From Kuafuiihalomonas sp050331295 (GTDB taxonomy: Bacteria > Myxococcota > Kuafuiibacteriia > Kuafuiibacteriales > Kuafuiibacteriaceae), in the NCBI GenBank assembly GCA_050331295.1, contig JBHJGZ010000004.1, positions 1 to 64,000 on the forward strand: a stretch of DNA of 64,000 nucleotides, given 5' to 3'. Position 1 is the first letter of the stretch; the number at the start of each line of letters is the position of its first letter. The position numbers and the translations under genes were made by a program. Under the pieces are notes generated by a model. The model saw nothing but the letters and a program-made list of their open reading frames with translations, was not told where the DNA came from and made no database searches. Positions 34,272-43,405 of the stretch are shown here, in pieces.

Positions 34272-35363
34272 GTGAAGCGTCGAAACGCGTATTGGAGGCT
34301 CGCGATCGGTTTGCTCATTCCGGCCTGCGCATCCGGTCCACGCCCCTCGACCGTGAAGATGGAGCCGCTGGTGGTCAGGTCCGAGACGGACCCTCTGACC
34401 GGCCTCGACGCATACGACGCCGCGGACTTGCTCCAGCTCGGAAACGAGCAGTTCTCAGCTGAAGCGTATGCACGGGCGGTGACGCTCTTCGAACGACTGG
34501 TGGCCGACTTCCCCGGGTCTGAGCATGTCCCAGCAGCGCTCTACAATGGAGGACTTGCTTTCGAAAAGATGGGGAAATGGGGCGAAGCCGCCCGGAGCTT
34601 TTCGGCCGTCGTCGATGCTCACCCTGAGAGTTCGAGCCACAAAGACGCCTTCTTCCGCCTCGCGTTTTCCTACTCAAAGCAGGGGCGTTGGCAAGACGTC
34701 CTTCGGACTTTTCGCGGAGTTCGGGAGGCGTATCAGCTCGGTCCGTTGGAAGAGCTCGAGACCCGCAACGGCATCGGTGTCGCGTTGTTCATGAATGAAG
34801 AATACGCCGAGGCCGAATCGGAATTTCGACGATCGATTTCTTTCTATGAGTCATTATCCGAAGATCAATATGTTCCTGCCGAGTATTTTGTGGGTCAGAG
34901 CAGGTATTACCTCGGCGAGATCTACGCCCGGTTGTTCGAACAGAGAGGCTTTACGCAGCCGCTCGAGAACGAAGACCAATGGGTGGAAAAGATCGGCGAC
35001 GAGCTCGAAGAGAAATGCAGATTGCTCCTTCGGGCTCAGACGAACCTGATTCGGGCCATTCGGGTGGGTCATGGTGGGTGGGCCACCGCGGCCGGCTATC
35101 GAATCGGTAGCCTCTACGAGACGCTTTATGACCAGCTTCTGGAGGTACCGGTGCCGGCGTCGCTCTCCGATGAGGCAAGAAAAGCATACACCGAAGAACT
35201 CAGAAAAAGAGTGGCGGTCCTCATCGTGAAGGCCATAAAGGTCTACGAAATGTCTGTGGAGATGGCCGAGAGGGTCGGTGAAAAGAACGAATGGGTTCAG
35301 CGTGCAAATGCTTCTTTGGATCGGATGAAGCAGCTGTACGAGACTCAACTGCTCGATGGATAA
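34272..35363 (+). CDS. TPR-repeat lipoprotein
   Basis: 363 residues from GTG 34272. The N-terminus (MKRRNAYWRLAIGLLIPACA) has a lipoprotein signal with Cys near residue 19 after IPA. The mature protein is helical with several TPR-like units at about 50-85, 90-125, 130-165 and 200-260. It is probably an outer-membrane or periplasmic lipoprotein. Myxococcus gliding motors contain TPR lipoproteins, and an ExbB-ExbD-PilT group lies 5 kb away, so a motility link is possible but only inferred. Confidence 0.75.
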   Translation: MKRRNAYWRLAIGLLIPACASGPRPSTVKMEPLVVRSETDPLTGLDAYDAADLLQLGNEQFSAEAYARAVTLFERLVADFPGSEHVPAALYNGGLAFEKMGKWGEAARSFSAVVDAHPESSSHKDAFFRLAFSYSKQGRWQDVLRTFRGVREAYQLGPLEELETRNGIGVALFMNEEYAEAESEFRRSISFYESLSEDQYVPAEYFVGQSRYYLGEIYARLFEQRGFTQPLENEDQWVEKIGDELEEKCRLLLRAQTNLIRAIRVGHGGWATAAGYRIGSLYETLYDQLLEVPVPASLSDEARKAYTEELRKRVAVLIVKAIKVYEMSVEMAERVGEKNEWVQRANASLDRMKQLYETQLLDG

Positions 35364-35367
35364 CCCG

Positions 35368-36351
35368 TCAGCCCACCTCCAGAACGACTTTTCCGAACTG
35401 CTCGCTCCTTTCCAGCACCATCTGAGCATCGGCGACCTCTGCGAGCGGAAAGCGGTGACTGATGACCGGCGTCAACTGGCTCGAGAGAAACCACGGCCAG
35501 ACTTTGGAGCGGACCGCATCACGAATCCGACGTTTGTCCTGAAGAGACCGTGCTCTCAAGGTGGAACCGGTGAGCCAAAGCCGCTGGCTCATGACCTCGA
35601 AGAGGTCCAGTTCGGCACGACGGCCCCGAAGAAAAGCGATATTCACGTGTCGGCCGCCGCGACGAAGCAGACTCAAGTTTCGGGCCAGGTAGTCGCCTCC
35701 TACCATGTCCAATACGACATCGAATGGACGGGCCTCGCCGAAATGGTCTCGGAACGCCTGAACGAAGTCTTGAGTCCGATAGTTCACCGCCAGCTCCGCT
35801 CCCAGAGCCCGGCATTTCTCCGCTCGAACGTCGTCACCGGCCGTCACCGCTACTGGGTTGCCAGACATCGAAGCCAGTTGAATTGCAGTGGTCCCGATGC
35901 CCGACGCTCCGCCATGAACCAGCAAGCGTTCTCCAGGAATCAGTCGAGCGGATTCGAAGAGATTGGTGAACACCGTGAAGACCGTCTCCGGCAGGGCTGC
36001 GGCTTCCAGAAGGTCCAGCGTCGATTCAACGGGCAACAGCTGTCCGGCCGGGGCGACACACCATTCGGCGTACCCTCCACCGCTCACCAGAGCGGCGACC
36101 TCGTCCCCTACTGCCCATTCCCATACCGCGGTTCCCAGACCCTCGATCACACCGGAGACCTCGAGACCGGGTACATCCGTTGCGCCAGACGGAGGAGGAT
36201 AGAGTCCGGCCCGTTGAAGAAGGTCTGGTCGGTTGACCCCGGCGCCTCTGACCTTGATCAAGACTTCATTTTCACCGGGCTCGGGGAACGGCCGCTGGGC
36301 GAGCCGGATGACCTCGGGCCCTCCGGCTCCCGTGTATTCGACCGCCCGCAC
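35368..36351 (-). CDS. Zinc-independent quinone oxidoreductase (MDR superfamily, PIG3-like)
   Basis: 327 residues. N-terminal GroES-like domain (MRAVEYTGAGGPEVIRL, GVNRPDLLQRAGLYPPP) then a Rossmann NADPH domain with LLVHGGASGIGTTAIQLA (residues about 147-164) and the later AELAVNYRTQDF. The structural-zinc cysteine set of alcohol dehydrogenases is absent, so it belongs to the quinone reductase branch. It reduces quinones or similar electrophiles with NADPH. The proS gene begins 1.5 kb upstream and its stop lies only 1 base from the start of this gene. Confidence 0.88.
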   Translation of the reverse strand: MRAVEYTGAGGPEVIRLAQRPFPEPGENEVLIKVRGAGVNRPDLLQRAGLYPPPSGATDVPGLEVSGVIEGLGTAVWEWAVGDEVAALVSGGGYAEWCVAPAGQLLPVESTLDLLEAAALPETVFTVFTNLFESARLIPGERLLVHGGASGIGTTAIQLASMSGNPVAVTAGDDVRAEKCRALGAELAVNYRTQDFVQAFRDHFGEARPFDVVLDMVGGDYLARNLSLLRRGGRHVNIAFLRGRRAELDLFEVMSQRLWLTGSTLRARSLQDKRRIRDAVRSKVWPWFLSSQLTPVISHRFPLAEVADAQMVLERSEQFGKVVLEVG

Positions 36352-36352
36352 C

Positions 36353-37903
36353 TCAGTACGCCTTGGCCCAGATCACGCGCTGTTGGGAAGGCGCTCCAGT
36401 GATGACGCACCGACCTGATTCGGCTTCGAAGCCCTGTCCGTCCAGCGGTATGCACCGAATCGTGGCGCCGAGGTCCGCTTTGACCTTGGCCTCGGTTTCA
36501 CGGGTCCCGTCCCAGTGCGCGAAAGCGAACTTGCCGTTGTTCATCGCTTCTCGGAACGACTCCTCGTCGTCCACCCGGAGAATGTTGGCATCCCGGAAGG
36601 ATGTGGCCTTCTGCAAGAGCTCCTTCTGCATCGCGTCGAGCTGAGTTCGGGCGAACTCGACGGCCCTGTCCATCGGAGCGCTGCCTTTCTCATGCTGGTC
36701 ACGACGCTTGAACTCCAGTTGATTATTCTGCAGGTCGCGTGGGCCGAGTCCGTATCGGATGGGCACGCCTTCCCGTTCGTATCGATAGAACTTGGGCCCC
36801 GGGGCCCCGTCACTTTCGTCGAACTTCGCGCTGACACCGGCGGTTTCGAGGTCCGCGGCCAGCTTCCGACCGGCGGTGCGAACGCGGTCGTTTTCCGCTT
36901 CGTCCTTTCGGAAGAAAGGCACGATGACGACCTGGAGCGGTGCGAGTTTGGGAGGAAGGACCAGACCTTCGTCGTCTGAATGGGTCATGATCAGACCCCC
37001 GATCAGTCGAGTTGAAACGCCCCAGCTCGTTTGCCAGACATATTCGAGTTCACCGGCCTGGTTCTGAAATTTCACGTCGAAGGCGCGGCCGAAATTCTGT
37101 CCGAGGTCGTGAGACGTACCCGCCTGAAGGGCTTTGCCGTCCTGCATCATCGCTTCGATGCAGAAGCTCGCGAGGGCTCCGGCGAATTTCTCGCTTTCCG
37201 TCTTCTGTCCCTTGATGACGGGCATCGCCATCCACGATTCTGCGAAGTCTGCGTACACATCCAACATGCGAAGGACCTCTTCACGAGCCTCCTCGTGGGT
37301 CGCGTGAGCGGTGTGACCCTCCTGCCAGAGAAACTCACTCGTCCGGAGGAACATGCGGGTCCGAAGCTCCCACCGGATGATGTTGGCCCACTGATTCAAC
37401 AGAAGCGGGAGGTCGCGCCACGACTGGATCCATTGGGAAAAAAAATGTCCGATGACGGTTTCGGAGGTAGGCCGAATCACATACGGCTCGTCCAGCTGTT
37501 CACCTCCGGCTACGGTGACCACGGCGAGTTCGGGAGAAAAGCCTTCGACGTGTTCGGCCTCCTTTTCCAAGAAGCGCATCGGTATCAGCACGGGAAAGTA
37601 GGCGTTTCGGTGCCCCGTGGCTTTGAACCGTCGGTCCAGCTCGCCCTGAATCTTTTCCCATATGGCGTACCCATTGGGTTTGATCACCATGCAGCCCTTC
37701 ACGATTCCGGCCACCTCGGCCAACTGTCCCTCCCGAATGATGTCTTGGTACCAATCGGGATAGCTTTCGGAGCGAGGTGTGATCCGGGCTAGGTCTTTGT
37801 CCTTCTTCGTCGCCGAGCTCTTGTCCTGAGGCGCCACCGAACCCCGGTAGATCGGCTGTGCACCGGCGGCAACCGCCGGCCGGAGAGGCGTTTGAGTATT
37901 CAT
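36353..37903 (-). CDS. proS: Prolyl-tRNA synthetase, archaeal/eukaryotic type
   Basis: 516 residues from ATG 37903 (the frame is open to 37948). Class II synthetase: motif 1 region AIWEKIQGELDRRFKATGHRNAYFPVLIP, motif 2 VIRPTSETVIGHFFSQWI and RWELRTRMFLRTSEFLWQEGHTAH, and motif 3 near 300 (WQTSWGVSTRLIGGLIMTHSDD). The anticodon-binding region follows with YRYEREGVPIRYGLGPRDL and the C-terminal tail ends in WAKAY. This short form without a bacterial-type editing domain between motifs 2 and 3 is the archaeal-like ProS found in several bacterial groups, and it needs the C-terminal domain. Spacing to the downstream oxidoreductase is 1 base. Confidence 0.93.
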   Translation of the reverse strand: MNTQTPLRPAVAAGAQPIYRGSVAPQDKSSATKKDKDLARITPRSESYPDWYQDIIREGQLAEVAGIVKGCMVIKPNGYAIWEKIQGELDRRFKATGHRNAYFPVLIPMRFLEKEAEHVEGFSPELAVVTVAGGEQLDEPYVIRPTSETVIGHFFSQWIQSWRDLPLLLNQWANIIRWELRTRMFLRTSEFLWQEGHTAHATHEEAREEVLRMLDVYADFAESWMAMPVIKGQKTESEKFAGALASFCIEAMMQDGKALQAGTSHDLGQNFGRAFDVKFQNQAGELEYVWQTSWGVSTRLIGGLIMTHSDDEGLVLPPKLAPLQVVIVPFFRKDEAENDRVRTAGRKLAADLETAGVSAKFDESDGAPGPKFYRYEREGVPIRYGLGPRDLQNNQLEFKRRDQHEKGSAPMDRAVEFARTQLDAMQKELLQKATSFRDANILRVDDEESFREAMNNGKFAFAHWDGTRETEAKVKADLGATIRCIPLDGQGFEAESGRCVITGAPSQQRVIWAKAY

Positions 37904-37978
37904 GAGCCCGACCGAACGGCCGATGGGTCGAAACCGCGAGGCTCGCATGGATTGGGAAACGGTGGTAGGTCGAGGGGC

Positions 37979-38692
37979 ATGAGGGGGAGTCGCTGGATCG
38001 TTGTTTGGTGGGTCGCGACGGCCCCTGGATTGAGCTTTGCGCAGGTCGGTGCACCCTCCGGTACGGACACCTCAACCGCTTCCTCCCCCGCCACCCGCAG
38101 CAGTCCAGAAGCGGATGGGTCAATCGAGAGGCTTCAACAGGAGATCGACCTCATCACCAGCGAGATCGAAAACGCCAACCTCGAAGTGGACCTCCTCAAG
38201 GATACGGCTCTGAGCGGGGAAGTGGGACGAACACATGGTGTGATCATGCACCAGAACGCGTTGGGCGCAGGCTTTCGCCTGGAGCGCATCCAGTACGTGT
38301 TGGACGGGAAAACTCTTCTCGACAAGAGGACTGAGGAGTTCGACCTTCGTCGTAACAAGCTGCTCCCGATTTATACCGGTTTCATGAGCCCGGGCGAACA
38401 CCTGGTCGAAGTCGAGGCGGCGGTGCGAAGTGGAACGTACGGGTTGTTCACCTATGTCGAAGGCTACGAGTTCAGCGTGCGTTCACGGTACATCCTGAAG
38501 ATCCGAGAGGGTCGCCAGAACCGGTTGGACGTGGTGTTCTTCCAAAAGGACGACATCAGTCTGCCAGTGCAAGAGAGGCTTCAGATCCGGTACGATTTGG
38601 AAGTGAAGGCCGGCTTGCCACTGCCGCCGGAGGATGGCGGACCGGCGCAAACACCGACGAGAATCCGCTCCCAACTCACCGAAGCCCCCTAA
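37979..38692 (+). CDS. Periplasmic protein with coiled coil and beta domain, unknown function
   Basis: 237 residues from ATG 37979, with GAGGGG just upstream and a signal peptide (MRGSRWIVVWWVATAPGLSFA). A short coiled coil occurs near residues 45-75 (IERLQQEIDLITSEIENANL), then a predicted beta domain (GAGFRLERIQYVLDGKTLLDK, LEVEAAVRSGTYGLFTYVEG). The 5' gene is the divergent proS; the 3' gene is a MutS-like ATPase. I do not recognise the family. Secreted proteins of this composition occur near motility genes in myxobacteria, but no role is shown here. Confidence 0.6.
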   Translation: MRGSRWIVVWWVATAPGLSFAQVGAPSGTDTSTASSPATRSSPEADGSIERLQQEIDLITSEIENANLEVDLLKDTALSGEVGRTHGVIMHQNALGAGFRLERIQYVLDGKTLLDKRTEEFDLRRNKLLPIYTGFMSPGEHLVEVEAAVRSGTYGLFTYVEGYEFSVRSRYILKIREGRQNRLDVVFFQKDDISLPVQERLQIRYDLEVKAGLPLPPEDGGPAQTPTRIRSQLTEAP

Positions 38693-38739
38693 TTCCCTGT
38701 CCAGTAGACTCGGACCCTCGACCATGAGAGGTGCTCCGC

Positions 38740-40593
38740 ATGGTCCTTGGAGGCGAGGAGGCGGCTGTCGTCCATCGCCGGGCACGGGCGCGGGAAGCCC
38801 AGTCCGCGGAGAAGGCGGAGCGAACTCAAGACCGGATCGGCAACATTCGGCTGATTCTCGCACTGCTGGCGGTGGGGCTCTTGCTGTTGCCCCTGGTCAC
38901 GCGCGATGCCGGCCCATGGTGGGGCCTGGTCCCGCTCTTCTTCGGGTTTCTGGCTTTGGCCAAACTCCAGGATCGAGCGGCGGACCGGGCGAGGAGTCAT
39001 CGCGCGAAGGAACGCTTCTTTTCGGAGGGGTTGGCTCGGTTCGATGAGGACTGGAGAAAGCTCGAAGATACGGGAGAAGACGTCCGGTCGCCCTGGTCGA
39101 AAACGATGCACTTTGCCGATGACCTGGACCTGTTCGGCGATGCTTCGCTGTTTCAGTTGACCAGTCGGGCTCGGACAGCGCGCGGTCGCCGCACGCTGGC
39201 TCGATGGATGGCGGAACCGGCCTCGGCCGAGGAGGTTCGGGCGCGGCAGGACGCCGCGCGCACGCTGGCGGAACAAGTGGAGGACCGGGCCGCCCTGTAT
39301 GCGGCAGCAGCGGGTGAAAAGCAGGAGATTCTGGACGACGCTGAGCTCCAAGACTGGGCCACGAAGCTGGAGCCGATGCCCATGCAGCCTTTGTTGAAGG
39401 TGTTGGGTGTCCTCTTGCCGGTGACCCTCCTGACGACGGTGCTGGTCTACCAGTTCGGGGGACCTGGTCAGCCGATGGCCGTGGCCATCGTCCTACAGCT
39501 GTCGATTCTCTACGCGCTTCGACGATGGGTAGGACCACGAGTCGCTGTCTTGAGTGGACCCGAGCGCGCGCTTCGGCGAGCCGGTCGTTTGGTTCGATGG
39601 GTGGAGGGACTCGAAGCGGACGATCCGTGGCTTCAGAAGCGACGGACGCCGCTCACGCAGCCCACGTCTGCTTCGAAGGAAATCGATCGGCTCGAGGCAC
39701 TCGTAAACCTGTTGGATGCGCGCCTCAACGTCATTTTCGCCCTCACCGTTGGTCCAGCTCTGATGTGGGACCTCAACATCGTGCTTCGGGCGGAAGCCTG
39801 GCGGCGCCGCAACGGTCCCAAAATCCAGCTGTGGTTCGAGGCAGCCGGAGACCTCGAAGCGATCAGCTCCGTTGCCGCGCTGGCATTCGAGCGACCTGAC
39901 TATGCCTGGCCAGTGCTCTCCCCGGAAGCGGGCCGCTTCGAAGCGGAAAGCCTTCAGCATCCACTCATCGACCGGTCGTCCGTGGTGTCCAACGATTTGG
40001 TGTTGGGAGGACCTGGTTCGGTGCTTCTTCTCAGTGGATCAAACATGAGCGGCAAGTCTACGCTGCTGCGTTCGGTGGGCCTTGCCGTGGTCATGGCTCG
40101 TTCCGGCTTTCCGGTCGCGGCCCGTCGACTGGTCCTCAGTCCGTTCGTTTTGGCCAGTTCGGTTCGCGTGGTCGACAGTCTCGCCCAGGGAACGTCGCAC
40201 TTCTATGCGGAGCTGAAACGGTTGAAGCATGTCGTCGACCTGGGAGAGTCGCACGGTCACAATCTCCTCTATCTTCTCGACGAAGTTCTTCACGGCACGA
40301 ACAGTCGCGAGCGAATCATCGGGGCAGTTGCGGTGATTCGGTGGCTGTCCGCTCGAGGGGCTGTTGGTATCGTCACGACCCACGATCTCGGTTTGTCCCG
40401 TCTGGCCCACGAACTGCCCGCCGACCGCGTGGTCCATCGACACTTCTCGGACCGGGTAGACCAAGACCGCATCGCCTTCGACTATCGTTTGCGGGACGGT
40501 CCCATCCAGACGACGAACGCGCTTCGGCTGATGAAGGCGGTGGGTATCGATGTGGACTTCAATCTGGAAGAAGACACGCCAACGCTGCCCTGA
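38740..40593 (+). CDS. Membrane-anchored MutS-like ATPase
   Basis: 617 residues from ATG 38740, with GAGAGG about 8 bases before it. Two hydrophobic pairs (about 35-80 and 220-265, for example ILALLAVGLLLLPLV and VLGVLLPVTLLTTVLVYQF) look like membrane anchors. The C-terminal MutS ATPase domain has Walker A GSNMSGKSTLLRSV near residue 430, Walker B LLYLLDEVLHGTNSRER and the TTHDLGLSRL His switch. It lacks the MutS mismatch-binding domain I. Such membrane MutS homologues are known but their role is unclear. It converges with the pseudokinase gene, overlapping by 35 bases. Confidence 0.85.
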   Translation: MVLGGEEAAVVHRRARAREAQSAEKAERTQDRIGNIRLILALLAVGLLLLPLVTRDAGPWWGLVPLFFGFLALAKLQDRAADRARSHRAKERFFSEGLARFDEDWRKLEDTGEDVRSPWSKTMHFADDLDLFGDASLFQLTSRARTARGRRTLARWMAEPASAEEVRARQDAARTLAEQVEDRAALYAAAAGEKQEILDDAELQDWATKLEPMPMQPLLKVLGVLLPVTLLTTVLVYQFGGPGQPMAVAIVLQLSILYALRRWVGPRVAVLSGPERALRRAGRLVRWVEGLEADDPWLQKRRTPLTQPTSASKEIDRLEALVNLLDARLNVIFALTVGPALMWDLNIVLRAEAWRRRNGPKIQLWFEAAGDLEAISSVAALAFERPDYAWPVLSPEAGRFEAESLQHPLIDRSSVVSNDLVLGGPGSVLLLSGSNMSGKSTLLRSVGLAVVMARSGFPVAARRLVLSPFVLASSVRVVDSLAQGTSHFYAELKRLKHVVDLGESHGHNLLYLLDEVLHGTNSRERIIGAVAVIRWLSARGAVGIVTTHDLGLSRLAHELPADRVVHRHFSDRVDQDRIAFDYRLRDGPIQTTNALRLMKAVGIDVDFNLEEDTPTLP

Positions 40594-42235
40594 ACAGCCA
40601 GGTCGTGGGTTCGCGGGCCTCGAAGTCGGCTTGCCCCAGTCGGGTCAGCCACGGCGTGATGCAACCCTTTTGGTCGTCAGGAGCGGTCTGTCGGCGCTCG
40701 GACAGCCGTTCGGTCAGGTCGGAGGCCACGGCCGGATCTCCGCTGCGGGCATACCGGGCCAGGAGGTTCCGGAGAGCCGATACCGAGCCGGTCGACGTGG
40801 CCGGAACCGAGGGGCGTCGGCCGACCAACGTCGAACGCGGGTCGGCTCGTCCCGTTCGTGCTGGGGGAGAGAATCGTGGAGGGTTCGAAGTGGAAGGGTC
40901 CGGCTCGATGCCTGGAGGTCCGGTTTCCGGAGACCGGTCGGAACCCGACGACGGAGATGCATCTTTGGCCCCGCGGGCGACCCGAGCAACGACCACCGAG
41001 TCGCGAGAGGCCGCGCCGGAGACGGGCTCTTCGGTGACCGCCTGCGGGGACGACGGAGTTTTTCCGATGCCGTGAGTCGGGTCTGCGATCAGCTGCATCC
41101 CGAACAGGTGGAGCATGGCCGCGAGCACTGCAGCGAGGCTCAAACCGGAGGCGGTTCGGCCCCAGCGGCGAAAGGATCGGGGCGAGGGCCGAGTCGAAAC
41201 AGCCGGGGTCGGCGTCCGCTTGTCGGCCGCACCCTTGTTTGGACCCTTTCGCGCCGTGGAGGAGGTCTGGGCCAACTGAATTCTAGCCACCGTCTTCGGC
41301 GCCGGCGCGACCGGCTTCAAAGCGCGTCGGATCCTTTCCAACATCTCGGCCTCGCGTTCCGGAAGCCACACCTTCAGAAACGCCGCCAGTTCGGCCTGGG
41401 ACATGGCTCCCGATTCTCGGATCGCCGGTTCGAGGTCCGACAGGAAACTCTTGGCGCCGAGGTAGCGAGCGTTTGGATCCGAGGACAGTGCCTTCGCGAC
41501 GATCGCGTCGAGTGAAGCCGGCAGCTCTGGATTCTTCGTACTCACCAATGGGGCTTCGATCCCGGTGGAGACGCCGATGGCATCTCCGAAAAGCCTCCGA
41601 CCGGCGAGCATCTCCCATAGCATCACGCCCACTGCGTACAGGTCGCTTCGCCGATCGAGGGGCCGATCGAGAGTTCGTTCGGGAGCCTCGTAGCCGACCG
41701 CATACGGCCGGTCGTCGTCGTCGAAAGCGGCGTCGCCGAACCCGACGATCCTCGCGACTCCATCGAATCCGAGGACCAGTCGTTCGGGCGACAACTGTCC
41801 ATGAACGAGGTCGCGGTCTTCCCCCTCGATCCGAAGCTCGTGAACATGAGTCAGAGCACCCAGGATCTGCTTGACCAGCGACAACGAAGCTTGAACCGGC
41901 AGAGTCCGACCTGGGTGACTGGTGTTCAGTTCCTCGAGGGTGATCCCAAAGATAAATTGGGCGGTGACGCAGAGGCGGCCGCTTTGAATGGAGGCCTCGA
42001 AGACCCGCTCGATGTGAGGATGTTCGATCCTGGATGCGACCAGAGCGTTCCGCATCAACGCTTGAGATATCGCGTGGTGGTCTCGAACCTGAGGAGCGAT
42101 CGTTTTCAGCACCAAGAGTCGGTCATCACGCTCGCGATAGGCCAAATAGACACTGGCGCGAGAGCTCTCATGAAGTCGTTCGACGAGCCAAAACTCGCCG
42201 AGAAGGCAGGGCAACTTGTCGGACGGTCCCGACAC
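40559..42235 (-). CDS. Predicted pseudokinase of the Ser/Thr kinase fold, single TM segment
   Basis: 558 residues from GTG 42235. Residues 12-310 are a protein kinase fold with APE at 184-186 and the DLYAVGV helix, but catalysis should be lost: the Gly-rich loop is LHESSRASVY, HRD is HGQ (145-147), the Asn of HRDxxxxN is Arg152, and DFG is GFG (165-167). The VAIK Lys44 is kept. Residues about 320-360 are a basic linker, 363-385 a TM helix (LSLAAVLAAMLHLFGM), then an extracytoplasmic Pro-rich tail. It is next to, but 99 bases from, the ExbB-ExbD-ExbD genes on the same strand and has its own -10-like TAAACT. A scaffold or ATP sensor role is inferred. Confidence 0.88.
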   Translation of the reverse strand: MSGPSDKLPCLLGEFWLVERLHESSRASVYLAYRERDDRLLVLKTIAPQVRDHHAISQALMRNALVASRIEHPHIERVFEASIQSGRLCVTAQFIFGITLEELNTSHPGRTLPVQASLSLVKQILGALTHVHELRIEGEDRDLVHGQLSPERLVLGFDGVARIVGFGDAAFDDDDRPYAVGYEAPERTLDRPLDRRSDLYAVGVMLWEMLAGRRLFGDAIGVSTGIEAPLVSTKNPELPASLDAIVAKALSSDPNARYLGAKSFLSDLEPAIRESGAMSQAELAAFLKVWLPEREAEMLERIRRALKPVAPAPKTVARIQLAQTSSTARKGPNKGAADKRTPTPAVSTRPSPRSFRRWGRTASGLSLAAVLAAMLHLFGMQLIADPTHGIGKTPSSPQAVTEEPVSGAASRDSVVVARVARGAKDASPSSGSDRSPETGPPGIEPDPSTSNPPRFSPPARTGRADPRSTLVGRRPSVPATSTGSVSALRNLLARYARSGDPAVASDLTERLSERRQTAPDDQKGCITPWLTRLGQADFEAREPTTWLFRAALACLLPD

Positions 42236-42242
42236 CGACTCG

Positions 42243-42248
42243 AGTTTA
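42243..42248 (-). promoter_or_regulatory. Probable -10 element for the pseudokinase gene (leaderless)
   Basis: On the minus strand TAAACT ends 7 bases before the GTG at 42235. It shows that the pseudokinase may be transcribed separately from the exb genes. Confidence 0.42.
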
Positions 42249-42334
42249 AACCGCCGAAGGCTCCGGGAGAAAGGGCAGAGTGTTCAAAGTCACAATGCGA
42301 GACAACGAAAGCAGGTTGACGCAGAAGGCCAACG

Positions 42335-42883
42335 TCAAGGCGCTTCTGCGACATCCGCAGCGGTCTTGAGGACCGCGTAGTTGACGTTCAGGTAGCCAGC
42401 CTCGGCGGCCGCAAACATGACCTTTCGGATGAGTTTGAACCCGATCTCCTTGTCTGCGTTGATGATGATCTGACCTTTGAATGGCTCTCCGGGATGCATG
42501 GATTCGTCCACCTTGCGCATCTCCTGGAGCTTATCGGTCAGTGTCGGGACACGTAGGTCTGGGTCGTTCAATATCTCCTCGGCATCACCGATTCGAACCC
42601 CTTCGACCGCTACGGTCCGGGCGGAGATTTGGATGATGGGTGCTCTTTCGACTTCGGCCTCCACGCTCGCTTTCGGCAGTTGAATGTCCTTCGAGATATT
42701 CACGAGATCACCGTTGGCCGAAAAGTTCATGATCAAGAAGACGACCAAGATGACGAACATGTCGATGAGGGGCGTCAGCAAGAGGTCGGCGGCCTTGATC
42801 TTGCCACCCTTCCCTCGCTTGAGGGCTCGATGGTTCTGCAGCCACGGGGCAAAAGGTCGTTTCTGAGGCTTCTTGATGGGCAT
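42335..42883 (-). CDS. ExbD/TolR/AglS-type proton-channel subunit
   Basis: 182 residues. Single N-terminal TM helix with the conserved Asp (LLTPLIDMFVILVVFLI, Asp41) that carries the proton, then a periplasmic TolR/ExbD domain (IIQISARTVAVEGVRIGDAE...KGQIIINADKEIGF). The N-terminal cytosolic stretch is basic. The 3' partner of a three-gene set ExbB-ExbD-ExbD, which in Myxococcus forms the AglRQS motor that drives gliding. The start is 6 bases after the stop of the other ExbD. Confidence 0.9.
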   Translation of the reverse strand: MPIKKPQKRPFAPWLQNHRALKRGKGGKIKAADLLLTPLIDMFVILVVFLIMNFSANGDLVNISKDIQLPKASVEAEVERAPIIQISARTVAVEGVRIGDAEEILNDPDLRVPTLTDKLQEMRKVDESMHPGEPFKGQIIINADKEIGFKLIRKVMFAAAEAGYLNVNYAVLKTAADVAEAP

Positions 42884-42889
42884 GGCGAT

Positions 42890-43366
42890 TCAGGTTTCGA
42901 GCCCAGCGACCGAGATTCCGTCCAGTTCGAGATCCAGGCACAGGTCCATGACGGTGATGAGCTCCTGATACGGGACGGTGTCTTCGCTGGTCACGATGAT
43001 GTCCTTGTTGGATTGATACTCGGTTTTGATCTGCTTCAAGACTTCCGACAACGCGTCCAGGTCGTAGGATTCTCCGACCTTCTCGATGTCCTTGATCACC
43101 GCGTTCTTCGCCGAGACCGTGTAGCCGCTGGACTTGATCAGCAGTGACAGATTGAGTTGCTCCTCTTCTTCGGGAGGAGGCTCCTCGCTCGGCTGGTTCG
43201 GCATCTGGCGTACTTCGATTCGGGCGACTTGTGTCCAAACGGCGGTCATCAAGAGAAAGGAGATGAGAACCGAGAGTAGGTCGATGAACGGGACGAGGTT
43301 GAGTTGGAAGTCCACCGACTTCTTTCCGTTGTTGCCCCCTTCGGGTACGCCTCCACCGCCTGCCAT
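42890..43366 (-). CDS. ExbD/TolR/AglQ-type proton-channel subunit
   Basis: 158 residues. N-terminal TM helix with conserved Asp (LNLVPFIDLLSVLISFLLM, Asp29), followed by an acidic linker (SEEPPPEEEEQL) and a TolR-like periplasmic domain. Second of two ExbD paralogues in the operon. The pair differs in N-terminal region and linker, as in AglQ/AglS, and would be expected to form a heteromeric stator with ExbB. Confidence 0.9.
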   Translation of the reverse strand: MAGGGGVPEGGNNGKKSVDFQLNLVPFIDLLSVLISFLLMTAVWTQVARIEVRQMPNQPSEEPPPEEEEQLNLSLLIKSSGYTVSAKNAVIKDIEKVGESYDLDALSEVLKQIKTEYQSNKDIIVTSEDTVPYQELITVMDLCLDLELDGISVAGLET

Positions 43367-43405
43367 CTTTGCCTCCGTTCGCCTTCGGAATCGCGCTTCC
43401 GAACG

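Noticed and set aside
42106..42354. 82-codon minus-strand ORF spanning the pseudokinase start
   Set aside because: It is in another frame of the pseudokinase gene and has no start support or homology.
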